Positions 18,827 through 28,654 of a stretch of 38,829 nucleotides of DNA are shown here, piece after piece (positions within the stretch are counted from its first letter, which is position 1; each line of letters starts with the position of its first letter). Origin of the DNA: Planctomycetota bacterium (lineage in GTDB: Bacteria > Planctomycetota > UBA1135); NCBI GenBank assembly GCA_028821845.1, contig JAPKEZ010000003.1, positions 1 through 38,829 of the forward strand, given 5' to 3'. Below the pieces are notes generated by a model, which was not told the DNA's origin, ran no database searches, and was given only the letters and a program-made list of their open reading frames with translations. Position numbers and translations under genes: made by a program.

Positions 18827-19267
18827 TTAATTACGTTTTCTGCCCTTTTTGTCGGGTGCAGCCGCCTTAAAAACCTCTATAAGGGACTCTGGGAGCGCAG
18901 TAGGCTTCTGTTCTGCCTTTGTTAGGCACCCAAGCTCAACTTCTCCAGTTGCGCATAGCCGCATTTCGCTCTTTTCAAATATTTCATAGCCATAGCGCAC
19001 TGTTGCAGCGGACCAAGCCAGAACATGAGTGCGAATTACCGCAATATCATCGAAACGTAGTGACGACACATAATCGCATCGGGCATGGGTTACAGGCAGC
19101 ATAAAGCCAAGCACCTCCTCCATGTCTCGATAAGAAAACCCCTGGTCGCGAACCCACTCGGTGCGTCCAAGCTCGAAAAGGTCTAGGTAGCGCGAATAAT
19201 ACAGCACGCCCATCTGATCAACGTCGCGATAAAGCAAACGGTACTCGGAGTCTTGGTAAACAGCCAT
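18827..19267 (-). CDS. acyl-CoA thioesterase, 4HBT/YbgC-like
   Basis: YRLLYRDVDQMGVLYYSRYLDLFELGRTEWVRDQGFSY; start moved to MAVYQDS at 19267. Confidence 0.85.
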   Translation of the reverse strand: MAVYQDSEYRLLYRDVDQMGVLYYSRYLDLFELGRTEWVRDQGFSYRDMEEVLGFMLPVTHARCDYVSSLRFDDIAVIRTHVLAWSAATVRYGYEIFEKSEMRLCATGEVELGCLTKAEQKPTALPESLIEVFKAAAPDKKGRKRN

Positions 19268-19273
19268 GAGAAG

Positions 19274-19283
19274 ATTGTAGAAT
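19274..19283. promoter_or_regulatory. overlapping divergent -10 elements (thioesterase - strand, DUF6677-like + strand)
   Basis: TACAAT (minus, 19279-19274) 6 nt before ATG 19267; TAGAAT (plus, 19278-19283) 8 nt before ATG 19292. Confidence 0.55.
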
Positions 19284-19291
19284 CTCCCCTC

Positions 19292-20131
19292 ATGATAACC
19301 CAAGACCTTGCCCCATGCGAATCCACGCGTGCACAAATTTCATCTACGGTTTGGTTTTCAGTGTTAATCCCTGGACTAGGGCATTTGCTGCAAAAACAAC
19401 GCGGATGGGCTCTATTTTGGTTTGCGGCTAGCCAATTTCTTTTAATTGGCGGCTTTTATCTAGCAGATTTCTCGCAATTAGATTACGGAAGCCCCATCGG
19501 TATAGGTGACAACACCATAATCTATTTCTTAATCCCGGAGAGCGGCAACTTTTTAAGTACTCAGATATTCGCCCGCATGTACGATAGCATCGAATCCGGC
19601 GGGCGCTACCCAACTGAAATCCCATGGCGTAATTTGGGCTACATCATGTCAGCGATGTCTGGTTTCTTTGGCCTCTTCAGTGCCGCCCACGCCGCCGGCA
19701 TGCTAAGTCGTAGCAGTGCAAGGTCATCTCATGCTAAAACGTTAATGAATCCTGGCAGAGCAGCCCTATTAAATTTTATTCTGCCGGGCTTGGGACATTA
19801 TAAAACGGGCCGTAAATTTAAAGGGGTGCTGCTTGGCAGTTCAATTATGGCTTTATTCATTGTTGGCATGATGCTCGGAAACTGGGCAGACTTTGATCGC
19901 CAGCGTCACTCATATTATTGGGTAGGGCAAATGTGTATGGGTGGCAGTGGTTGGCTTACTGCATTAATTAGCGAACCCGCTAAGTTCACTTCGGTAATGC
20001 CTTATCAAGACGTTGGTTTATTGTTCACAACCGCCGCTGGCTTCTTCAATATTGTCGCTTCGCTCGATGCCTTCCATCGCGCCGAGCACGATATCTTAAT
20101 TCTTGAACCAAGTAACGACATTTCAGAATAA
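19292..20131 (+). CDS. multi-TM protein (DUF6677-like), two internal PGLGH repeats
   Basis: LIPGLGHLLQKQRGWALFW and ILPGLGHYKTGRKFKGVLL; start moved to MITQDLAP. Confidence 0.6.
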   Translation: MITQDLAPCESTRAQISSTVWFSVLIPGLGHLLQKQRGWALFWFAASQFLLIGGFYLADFSQLDYGSPIGIGDNTIIYFLIPESGNFLSTQIFARMYDSIESGGRYPTEIPWRNLGYIMSAMSGFFGLFSAAHAAGMLSRSSARSSHAKTLMNPGRAALLNFILPGLGHYKTGRKFKGVLLGSSIMALFIVGMMLGNWADFDRQRHSYYWVGQMCMGGSGWLTALISEPAKFTSVMPYQDVGLLFTTAAGFFNIVASLDAFHRAEHDILILEPSNDISE

Positions 20132-20337
20132 TGATGGGCTCACCAATTGTAATGATTCTGCTACTGCTGTTTTTCAGTGCAGTACTTGGTGTAGTTGCTA
20201 GCTGTTACCGCTTCGATTCTAAAAAAGAAATATTAGATAGCTTGCCACGCCGCGCACTAACCTTTGCCTTAGTGGTAGCAGGATTCGCCGTCGTTGCTTA
20301 CTTGTTGTCGGCAACAGTGCTGATGCCATCGGCTTAG
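20131..20337 (+). CDS. small two-TM membrane protein
   Basis: 68 aa, hydrophobic; 1-nt overlap with upstream gene. Confidence 0.55.
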   Translation: MMGSPIVMILLLLFFSAVLGVVASCYRFDSKKEILDSLPRRALTFALVVAGFAVVAYLLSATVLMPSA

Positions 20338-20339
20338 GC

Positions 20340-21962
20340 TTAATCGTCGCTATAACCTAGTTGGCGCAATGTAGCTAGCACATCGGCTGGCAACTCAACT
20401 GCTTTCCCGTTGTATTCGAGTTGTTGATGACCGATAACAGAATAAGAGCCATCGGGATGAATGGTTTTACCACCAATATCACAACGGTATAGCGGATGCG
20501 TTGACGTAACCGAGAGGTCGGCATTAGAGTTTTTACCAAGCGCAGAGGCTGGCATCGAGTTTTCGATGTCTAAGTATTCGAGCAGGTAAGTGCCAATATG
20601 GTGCGCCGCTACAGGCTTAGCAATTTGACTAGGCTCGATGTTGCCCGCATGAATTATCGCCAACGGAACCTTCACGACACAATCAGCAAAAGTGTGACCA
20701 TGTTCGAACGACCCTTGATCCCAGAGTTCTTCGCCGTGATCTACGTGAATCACCACTACATAATCACTTGAAGTTTTACTTAACTCGGCGAGCGTTAGTT
20801 CTAGTTGCTCATCTAAATGCCTGATTTGCGCATTGTATGCTGCATGTACAGCGTCTTTTATGTTTTCATCTACAGCGAAGAAATCGCGTCGCTGTTGCGG
20901 AGTCTTGTCGAGGATGGAAAAGTCACTGATATTTTTGCCAAAGTATTTTTGCGCATCATCTTCGCTGGAGTACGGCCAGTGGGGCTCCATGAAATGCAGC
21001 ATTAATAATCGCGCACGGTGACTATTCGAATACCACCATTCGGTAGCAAGCTGCTGTGAAGAGTCGACGCGATCGGCGGTTCGCGCATACATATCAAAAC
21101 CTTGCTGAATGTTAGTCCAGCTTTCAAGGAAGGGGTTTTGGTGAATGAAGGCGGTGGCATAACCAGCAGCGCTAAAAGCTTCGGCGAAGGTAGGCACATC
21201 GCCTAGCGACATGAAATCGCGCTTATCAGCTTTTCCGCCTGCAACTTCTGCAAAAGCACCGCGCCCGGCACCGTGCTGCTGCGGGGTTAAGCCACTAACC
21301 ACTGAGGCGAAAGCGGGGAGAGTCCAGTTAGAGGGGGAGTAAGCGTTGGTATATTGACGACCTGTGGCAATTAACTTTGACAAGAACGGCGCTTGTGACA
21401 GCGCTGAACTGCGCATAGTGTCGATGCTAATAAAAATAACATCGCTTTGTGGAGGATGAAGCGATGCACTGAAGTCAGGAGTAGCCCATGCGATTTCTGG
21501 ACCCGCATCGCTAGCTGAGGACGGCATCGCGTAACTTGCATTAAGTAACAACTCGCCACCACCATTTAGACGAACTTGAATAGGGTGCCATTTATTATCG
21601 TTCACGCTTAAGCTGGTTAGAACCTCAAGCTCTTCGCCATTTTGTTGTACGACGCTAAAGGTAATTTCTTTATTAGGCGCAGTCGTACTTCGTACGGCAG
21701 TCGTAAAAACTTGTCCAATGGCCTCAGGAATTTTTACTAGCAAGCGTGATGGTGTATCACAAATTATCGCCTGTCGTCCCATGCTGAATAAATCAGGGGA
21801 ACTTGTGGTGCTTTCGCCACCATAAAGTTCACTCGCCTCTTCGCTAGCACCATAGCGCATCACACCAACCTGGGCACTAACAATTGCATTAGTGCGTGGT
21901 GTGGCATCTTTGCTACAGACAGCGGTGATGCAAAGAAAGATGATGGTGGCTAGTAATCTCAT
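20340..21962 (-). CDS. exported sulfatase/alkaline-phosphatase-superfamily protein
   Basis: VIFISIDTMRSSALSQAPFLSKLIATGRQYTNAYSPSNWTLPAFASVVSGLTPQQHG; VVIHVDHGEELWDQGSFEHGHTF. Confidence 0.85.
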   Translation of the reverse strand: MRLLATIIFLCITAVCSKDATPRTNAIVSAQVGVMRYGASEEASELYGGESTTSSPDLFSMGRQAIICDTPSRLLVKIPEAIGQVFTTAVRSTTAPNKEITFSVVQQNGEELEVLTSLSVNDNKWHPIQVRLNGGGELLLNASYAMPSSASDAGPEIAWATPDFSASLHPPQSDVIFISIDTMRSSALSQAPFLSKLIATGRQYTNAYSPSNWTLPAFASVVSGLTPQQHGAGRGAFAEVAGGKADKRDFMSLGDVPTFAEAFSAAGYATAFIHQNPFLESWTNIQQGFDMYARTADRVDSSQQLATEWWYSNSHRARLLMLHFMEPHWPYSSEDDAQKYFGKNISDFSILDKTPQQRRDFFAVDENIKDAVHAAYNAQIRHLDEQLELTLAELSKTSSDYVVVIHVDHGEELWDQGSFEHGHTFADCVVKVPLAIIHAGNIEPSQIAKPVAAHHIGTYLLEYLDIENSMPASALGKNSNADLSVTSTHPLYRCDIGGKTIHPDGSYSVIGHQQLEYNGKAVELPADVLATLRQLGYSDD

Positions 21963-23005
21963 TTAGGGCCCATTGTGCGATAGCTACCGTTTGCGGTGCG
22001 GCTGACTCTACCTTGGAGCTCTAATTCTAACAATTGCAGCTGTAGTTGGTCGTCGCCGATTGACAATTGCTCGGAAATTTCGTGTGCGTGCCAATTTTGC
22101 TCACTCATTATTTCGAGTATTGCCATCTGTTCAGTGTTGAGATTGGAATGTGCCGTGTTCTGCAATGAACGTAAAAAATCTTCACGGCTTAAAACGGGGA
22201 TGGCGCCCTCGTGAATCAGCCAATTAGTGCCTGAGCAAGCGAGATCGTCGATGGGGCCAGGTAGGGCGTAGATTTCTTTGCCCAACTTTAATGCCCAATC
22301 TGTTGTATTCATCGTTCCCGATTTATGCGTGGCTTGAATAACAAATAAAGCCCGTGACAACGCTGCAATTAAGCGATTGCGCCGTGGGAAATGGCCAGCC
22401 AATGGCCGAGTTGTAAATGAAAATTCGCTTAACACCAAACCACCTTGTGCAATTATTTGCTCGAGCATTTGAAAAGCTTCGCGCGGATAACACACATCTA
22501 ACCCCGAGCCTAGTACAGCAATTACTTTGCCGCCGGCATTAACCGAGGCCTGCATGCTAATCATGTCGATGCCACGCGCCGCACCACTGATGATAGTCTC
22601 TTGAGCAAAGGCCATAGATTTGCCAAACAGCTTAGCTTGCTCGCGCCCATAAACAGTACATGCTCGCGCCCCAACAATCGCCACCGCAGGAGGCTGTTGA
22701 TTGAGTAAGTCGATGTCACCCAATGCATGCAGCAGCGGGGGTGGATGCTCAAGGTGCGCCAACAACGTTGGATAGTACGCAGACCATTCGGGTACAAACT
22801 GCGCACTCATCTCCTGCGCAGTTTGACGCTGTTGTTGCATATTTTCATATAACCGCGCCGAATCAGGATGGCGTTGCACGAATTCGCACAGCTGACCGGT
22901 AGTGATTAACTTGTTAATACGTGCTGGTCCCATCCCAGGCATGCTGTTTAGGGCAATTAACGAGTCTTCTTGTTTCCATTCCACATTAGGTAGACGCAAG
23001 TGCAT
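21959..23005 (-). CDS. dprA: DNA processing protein DprA
   Basis: VGARACTVYGREQAKLFGKSMA, ISGAARGIDMISMQASVNAGGKVIAVLGSGLDVCYP, LSEFSFTTRPLAGHFPRRNRLIAALSRALFVIQA; start uncertain (23005 or 23041). Confidence 0.92.
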   Translation of the reverse strand: MHLRLPNVEWKQEDSLIALNSMPGMGPARINKLITTGQLCEFVQRHPDSARLYENMQQQRQTAQEMSAQFVPEWSAYYPTLLAHLEHPPPLLHALGDIDLLNQQPPAVAIVGARACTVYGREQAKLFGKSMAFAQETIISGAARGIDMISMQASVNAGGKVIAVLGSGLDVCYPREAFQMLEQIIAQGGLVLSEFSFTTRPLAGHFPRRNRLIAALSRALFVIQATHKSGTMNTTDWALKLGKEIYALPGPIDDLACSGTNWLIHEGAIPVLSREDFLRSLQNTAHSNLNTEQMAILEIMSEQNWHAHEISEQLSIGDDQLQLQLLELELQGRVSRTANGSYRTMGPK

Positions 23006-23021
23006 ATAATCGACACACAAA

Positions 23022-23594
23022 ATGCCAAAGATTCTTTTCATTGCTTACCTGATTTTGTTCGCCGTCTGCGCAGTCGAACCTTACGATCGTGCGGTATGGT
23101 TGGCCGAGAACGCTCCTGTACTACTAGTAGTCGCCGCAATAGCCATCAGCAATTGCTATCATAAGTACAGTAATCTTGCCTTGATGTTCATGGCGGTATT
23201 CATCACGCTACATACTATTGGCGGCCATTACACCTTCGAGCGCGTGCCATTTGATTGGTTCACCGACACCTTCGGCTTCGAGCGTAATCATTACGACCGC
23301 ATCGCCCACTTCAGCGTCGGCTTTTATGCCTTTCCATTAGCTGAAATATTAAAGCGCAACAATCTCGTAAACACCAATTGGTTGCTTTATTTGTTTCCGT
23401 TATTCGCCATCATCAGCGTGGCAGGTGTTTATGAATTATTCGAATGGCAATACGCCATCAGTGCCGATGCTGAAGCGGGTATCGCAGTTTTGGGTTCACA
23501 AGGCGACATTTGGGACGCCCAGAAAGACATTCTTTCCGATGCTCTGGGAGCGTTGTTTTCGTTGCTAATTTTTAAGCTTAGAAAATCGCCTTAG
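23022..23594 (+). CDS. YjdF/DUF2238-family membrane protein
   Basis: FERVPFDWFTDTFGFERNHYDRIAHFSVGF, ELFEWQYAI, QGDIWDAQKDILSDALGA. Confidence 0.85.
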   Translation: MPKILFIAYLILFAVCAVEPYDRAVWLAENAPVLLVVAAIAISNCYHKYSNLALMFMAVFITLHTIGGHYTFERVPFDWFTDTFGFERNHYDRIAHFSVGFYAFPLAEILKRNNLVNTNWLLYLFPLFAIISVAGVYELFEWQYAISADAEAGIAVLGSQGDIWDAQKDILSDALGALFSLLIFKLRKSP

Positions 23595-24135
23595 AGAAAT
23601 TAGCGTAAATCGTTTCAACCTGCGATTCGAGGTCGGCGCTTGGCCCCATGACTTTAAGGTAAACCGGACCGAAGTCTTTGACCATGATGGCGCCGATTAG
23701 CATCCAGTTCTCGCGCGGTTCGCCGCCACCTAACTGAGCTGTAGAATTGAGCGTGCCTTGCAACACCAGTTGATACATGCCGATGCCATCTACTTCTTTG
23801 ACGCCAAATTCGCGGCCTTCTTCAGGAGAAGAACCGGGTACTTCCCATTGTTTCATCCAACGATCGATGTTCATTGAGATAGACGCGGCATCGTAGTTGG
23901 ACCCCAAAAAGGAAACCGTTGCGCGGCCGCCATTGGGTAAATCCCATTTTCCCAGATAAAAAGACTGGTCTATGTCGAGTGCCGCCCAATCTTGTGGAAC
24001 GTCGATAGTCACGGTGGTCGGCGCTGGCGCGGTAATCACATTTTGCGCTGCAGGAGCAAACAAGGCCGGGTCAGGAGCTTTTACGCAACAAACCAACAGG
24101 CACATACTAAACAAAACAGTTCGAAGTGATAACAT
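23578..24135 (-). CDS. exported hypothetical protein
   Basis: 185 aa with hydrophobic N-terminus MLSLRTVLFSMCLLVCCVKA; TATAAT 8 nt before ATG. Confidence 0.6.
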   Translation of the reverse strand: MLSLRTVLFSMCLLVCCVKAPDPALFAPAAQNVITAPAPTTVTIDVPQDWAALDIDQSFYLGKWDLPNGGRATVSFLGSNYDAASISMNIDRWMKQWEVPGSSPEEGREFGVKEVDGIGMYQLVLQGTLNSTAQLGGGEPRENWMLIGAIMVKDFGPVYLKVMGPSADLESQVETIYANFSKAIF

Positions 24136-24163
24136 ACGCGCTAATTATACACTTGCGACCGCT

Positions 24164-25522
24164 GTGAAAAAAAGTCTGCTCCTACCCTTGGCCCTGCCGC
24201 TAGTCATTTCGTTTTGGCTGCGCTCCGCATTTGCTTGGGTAGACACTATCTTTGCCTCGCTTTTACACAGCGATGTTGATGGTGCAATTGGCGACGCTTC
24301 TATCGCGGCAATCGGATTAGCTTTACCTCTCGATTTCTTGCTGACGGCATTTTGGGTTGGCACATCTAATGGAGTGACGGCCCGTCTAGCTTCGGCAATC
24401 GGGGCCAACCGCAATGAAGAAGTCTTGCAAATAAAAAAGTCGACTTACAAAATAATATTCTGTCTGTGTTTGTTCGCCACACTTATTGCTGTCACAGTTT
24501 GGATGTATGCGGAACATATTGGTCTTAATCCAGTAGTGGCAAAACAATTTAAAATTTACGCCACCGTGATGATGCTCGGCTCGGCGCTCACATCGTTTTG
24601 GTCTATTATTCCAGATTCGATTGTAAAAGCACATTACGATACGCGTTCAACAATGTGGGCTGGCTTGTGGTCGAGCGTTACTAACCTCGTCCTCAATGCT
24701 CTGTTTTTGTTTGTATTCAAATGGGGTATTTTCGGTATTGCGTTATCAACGGTTATCGGCCGCGTCGCAGGATTTGTTTACGCTACCATCCGTGCGCGTC
24801 GTCTCGAGAGGCAACATCTGCAATCACTAAGCTCACCGGTGCTCGGAGTAGCTGCGAACCCAGTACGCAAGATATTGCTAGTTGCAATACCATCGTCAAT
24901 CACCTTCATGCTAATGGGCTTCGAATCGTTTGCAATCAATGGCATCTTGAAAGACACCGCCGATTCAGTTTCATCACTCGCAGCTTGGTCAATCTTCGAC
25001 CGCAGCGTGCGTTTTTTGACAATGCCAATCATTGCCGCATCAGTCGCAATGCTGCCGTTGGTGGCGCGCTTGCAGGGCGAAAATAAATGCGAGGACATCC
25101 GTCTAGAGTTACTTGCTGGCGTGCGGGTATCGCTGATTTATGTATTCATCTTCGTCACGCCGATTGTTTATTTCGTCGGACCACTAATTGCCAGCGCTTT
25201 GTCTGATTCATCAGCCACGCAACTCGCAACTCAAGATGTGATCTACTTAGTGCCGCTTGCCATTCTAGGTATCGCGCCATTCTTGTTATCGCGCGCAACA
25301 TTCGACGGATTGCAGCGCCCGCGTCCGGCATTAATTGCTTCAGGCGTACGCACCTTCGTCTGCGTTATACCGCTTGCGATTTACGGTTCAATCAACCACG
25401 GCTTGTTTGGATTAAGCCAGGTACAAGGAATAAGCCTAGGTTACATCGCAGGTTTAATGCTTAGCAGCCTAGGCTATTGGTTATGGACGACGAAAAATCT
25501 TAGTCGTCTGCAGAATCGCTAG
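24164..25522 (+). CDS. MATE-family efflux transporter
   Basis: 12-TM type protein; FWVGTSNGVTARLASAIGANRNEE, GLWSSVTNLVLNALFLFVFKWGIFGIALSTVIGR; proposed GTG start. Confidence 0.8.
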   Translation: MKKSLLLPLALPLVISFWLRSAFAWVDTIFASLLHSDVDGAIGDASIAAIGLALPLDFLLTAFWVGTSNGVTARLASAIGANRNEEVLQIKKSTYKIIFCLCLFATLIAVTVWMYAEHIGLNPVVAKQFKIYATVMMLGSALTSFWSIIPDSIVKAHYDTRSTMWAGLWSSVTNLVLNALFLFVFKWGIFGIALSTVIGRVAGFVYATIRARRLERQHLQSLSSPVLGVAANPVRKILLVAIPSSITFMLMGFESFAINGILKDTADSVSSLAAWSIFDRSVRFLTMPIIAASVAMLPLVARLQGENKCEDIRLELLAGVRVSLIYVFIFVTPIVYFVGPLIASALSDSSATQLATQDVIYLVPLAILGIAPFLLSRATFDGLQRPRPALIASGVRTFVCVIPLAIYGSINHGLFGLSQVQGISLGYIAGLMLSSLGYWLWTTKNLSRLQNR

Positions 25523-28034
25523 TTGCTTTCTGCTCACTGATATCAGCCGCCTCGCTAGGTATAGCGTGGAAGCTTAGCTTTTCGCCTTCTTTGTCTAAAT
25601 CCATTTCAAGGAATGAACCAGACTTAATGTTGTTGCGCAACAATTTTTCTGCCATCGGGTCTTCAATGAAGCGTTCGATTGCACGACGCAATGGGCGCGC
25701 ACCGTATTCAGGGTGGAAGCCCTTGTTGATTAAGAAGTCACGAGCCGAATCACTTAATGCAAAAGTGATCTTCTTTTCAGCCATTCGCTTTTCGACCTTT
25801 TTCATTTCGATATCGATGATTCGATAAAGATCGTCTTTTTCCAACGGGTTGAAAGTAATAATCTCATCGAGGCGGTTCAGGAATTCAGGACGGAATTGGC
25901 GTTGTACCTCCTCCATGATGCCTTCCTTCACACGCTTAGTTGTGTCCTCTTCTGAGGCAGTAAAGCCGAGGCCACCACCCGATTGCACAACCTTTGCGCC
26001 AACATTTGAGGTCATGATGATAATAGCATTTCTAAAATCAATGTGACGGCCAAGCGAGTCCGTTAAGCGACCTTCTTCCATGATTTGCAACAACATGTTG
26101 TACACATCAGGATGAGCTTTTTCTATTTCGTCAAACAAAATCACACTGTAAGGACGACGACGTACTTGTTCAGTAAGCTGCCCGCCTTCTTCGTGGCCAA
26201 CGTAGCCCGGAGGCGAACCGACCAGTCTCGAAGCGTTGTGCTTTTCCATGAACTCAGACATGTCGATTGCAATCAAAGAATCTTCGCTGCCAAACATGAA
26301 CTGCGCAAGCTGCTTCGACAACCAAGTTTTGCCCACACCGGATGGTCCTAAGAACAAGAATGAACCAGTAGGGCGGTTGGGGTCTTTAATGCCAGAGCGG
26401 CTACGACGAACGGCTCGCGCAACAGCGCTAATCGCTTCCTCTTGGTTGATAACCTTCTCGGCGATTTCGTCTTCCATTTGCAACAGGCGTTCGGCTTCTT
26501 CTTTAGCCAAGTTTTGCACCGGTATACCAGTCATAGTTGCAACAGTGGCAGCAATAACTTCGCGAGTCACTTCCGGTCGAGACTCGGGCTCATTTTCTGA
26601 GTTCTTCCAGGCAGCTAAAATGTTTTCACGCTCGCGCTTAGCTTCGTAAGCTTGATCGCGATGACTTGCAGCCACTTCAAAATCTTGGTTGGCTACGGCA
26701 TGCTCTTTGGCTTGTTCGTGCTCTTTGATTTTAAGACCGATTGACTCGATGTCTGGTGGAGGAGTCATGCTCCCTAAACGCAAGTGCGCGCCTGCTTCGT
26801 CGATTACGTCAATCGCCTTATCAGGTAAGAAACGGTTGTTGATGTATTTGATACTTAAATCAACTGCAGCCTCTAGAGCTTCGTCGGTGTAAGTGATCTT
26901 GTGGTGATCTTCGTAGCGGCTACGTAAGCCTAACAATATTGCAACTGTGTCGTCGCGAGAAGGTGGCTCGACACGCACCGATTGAAAACGACGTTCGAGG
27001 GCGCCATCTTTTTCGATGTGCTTGCGGTATTCATCGAGAGTAGTTGCGCCAACAACTTGGATTGCGCCACGCGATAGAGCTGGCTTCAACACGTTTGCCG
27101 CGTCAATCGCACCTTCGGCACCGCCGGCACCAACTAATGTGTGAATTTCGTCGATGAACAAAATCACATTCTTCGCAGCTTTCACTTCGGCCATTACAGC
27201 CTTAATGCGTTCTTCGAATTGCCCGCGGTACTTTGTTCCCGCAACCATGCCAGGCAAGTCAAGCGAGATAATACGCTTGTCGGCCAGTATGTCTGGAGTA
27301 GTGCCATTGACGATTGACTGCGCAAGACCTTCAATGATGGCAGTTTTGCCCACACCAGGTTCACCCAACAACACGGGGTTATTTTTTGTGCGACGTGATA
27401 ACACTTGCACGACGCGAGAGATTTCACTTTCGCGACCAATGACAGGGTCGAGCTCGTCGCGACGACAAGCCTCAGTCAAATCGCGGCCAAAGCCATCAAG
27501 GGCTGGAGTGTTTGTTTTACTACGTGCTGGCACAGATTCGCCTTCGTGATGTTCGACGTGTGGCATGTCGACATCAGCCTCGCCTTCGTCGCTAGAAACG
27601 CCACCGATAAATTCTATTACCGATTCACGAACTTCTTCTAGACGACAACCCATAGTGCGCAGAATATGTGGAGCGATGCCTTCGTTTTCACGAAGTAGGG
27701 CAAGTAACAAGTGTTCGGTGCCAACATGACCGTGGCCAATGTTCTTCGCTTCTTCGAGAGCTAACTCGACGGTCTTCTTAGCGCGCGGAGTAAACGGGAC
27801 CTGCATAGACGGCTCGTGCTTAGGACGTACTGTCAAGTTGCTGAGGACCTCTTTGCGCATTGCTTCAAGGTTTACACCGAGAGAAGTAATAACGCCAGCT
27901 GCGACACCGTTTCCTTCTCGGATCAAACCTAGCAAAATGTGCTCGGTGCCAATGTATTCGTGATTAAGTTCTTGAGCTTCGCGGCGGGCGAATCCCATGA
28001 CTTTTCTAGCTCTTTGTGTGAATCTGTCAAACAT
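25500..28034 (-). CDS. clpC: ATP-dependent Clp protease ATP-binding subunit ClpC
   Basis: Two N-repeat motifs ([31 protein letters not shown]), Walker [11 protein letters not shown] and [12 protein letters not shown]-type middle domain, two AAA+ modules. Confidence 0.95.
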   Translation of the reverse strand: MFDRFTQRARKVMGFARREAQELNHEYIGTEHILLGLIREGNGVAAGVITSLGVNLEAMRKEVLSNLTVRPKHEPSMQVPFTPRAKKTVELALEEAKNIGHGHVGTEHLLLALLRENEGIAPHILRTMGCRLEEVRESVIEFIGGVSSDEGEADVDMPHVEHHEGESVPARSKTNTPALDGFGRDLTEACRRDELDPVIGRESEISRVVQVLSRRTKNNPVLLGEPGVGKTAIIEGLAQSIVNGTTPDILADKRIISLDLPGMVAGTKYRGQFEERIKAVMAEVKAAKNVILFIDEIHTLVGAGGAEGAIDAANVLKPALSRGAIQVVGATTLDEYRKHIEKDGALERRFQSVRVEPPSRDDTVAILLGLRSRYEDHHKITYTDEALEAAVDLSIKYINNRFLPDKAIDVIDEAGAHLRLGSMTPPPDIESIGLKIKEHEQAKEHAVANQDFEVAASHRDQAYEAKRERENILAAWKNSENEPESRPEVTREVIAATVATMTGIPVQNLAKEEAERLLQMEDEIAEKVINQEEAISAVARAVRRSRSGIKDPNRPTGSFLFLGPSGVGKTWLSKQLAQFMFGSEDSLIAIDMSEFMEKHNASRLVGSPPGYVGHEEGGQLTEQVRRRPYSVILFDEIEKAHPDVYNMLLQIMEEGRLTDSLGRHIDFRNAIIIMTSNVGAKVVQSGGGLGFTASEEDTTKRVKEGIMEEVQRQFRPEFLNRLDEIITFNPLEKDDLYRIIDIEMKKVEKRMAEKKITFALSDSARDFLINKGFHPEYGARPLRRAIERFIEDPMAEKLLRNNIKSGSFLEMDLDKEGEKLSFHAIPSEAADISEQKATSDSADD

Positions 28035-28073
28035 GATGAATTTGGGCGTTTTTACCTAGTTATATATCGGATT

Positions 28074-28625
28074 TTAACCGCCTGAACTTAAATCTTTATT
28101 TAATTCAGATTGTAGCGCATTTATTTGGTCGCGAAGGCTTGCGCATGCCTCGTAATCTTCTCTTTTTACAGCTTGTTGCAATTGCCCATTTAGCTGTTCT
28201 AGTTGATTATCATTACGCCAATCGACGTGCTTTGTTTGACCATGCAAACGCTCGAACACATCAGCTAGATAATCTTTGAACACTAAATAGTCGTTAGGAC
28301 AACCCAGACGGCTTGTTTGCCTGAAATCGTCAAGCGTCCAGCCACACTTATCGCAACTAAGGACGCCTTGCGCAGCTTCACTTTTATTCGGTTTCATTGG
28401 CGAGGATTTATTTCCCTTATTCTTTTCAGCTGGCGGGAACAGTGCTTTAGTTAAAACACTGATAACCTGCGGAAAACATTCGGTGTTAGCTACGTTCAAG
28501 CCACTTTTTTGTGCACATCGTGAGCAAAAATCGCTATTTGCAAATACCGGAACGCCATCAGACCCGTACGTTACGTCGAGCTGATGCACAGTAGCGGCAA
28601 ATTTATTACAGGCTTGGCACTTCAT
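28074..28625 (-). CDS. McsA-like zinc-finger/UVR-domain protein
   Basis: CQACNKFA, FCSRCAQ, CDKCGWTLDDFRQTSRLGCPNDY; C-terminal UVR helix LNGQLQQAVKREDYEACASLRDQINAL. Confidence 0.8.
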   Translation of the reverse strand: MKCQACNKFAATVHQLDVTYGSDGVPVFANSDFCSRCAQKSGLNVANTECFPQVISVLTKALFPPAEKNKGNKSSPMKPNKSEAAQGVLSCDKCGWTLDDFRQTSRLGCPNDYLVFKDYLADVFERLHGQTKHVDWRNDNQLEQLNGQLQQAVKREDYEACASLRDQINALQSELNKDLSSGG

Positions 28626-28654
28626 GCGTCAAATAGCTGTCAGTAGTGTGGTGG

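Noticed and set aside
28074-28625. Missing second Cys in the last McsA zinc motif (GCPND)
   Set aside because: I recall similar GCP-x-DY forms in McsA-like proteins of some phyla; not enough to call unusual.
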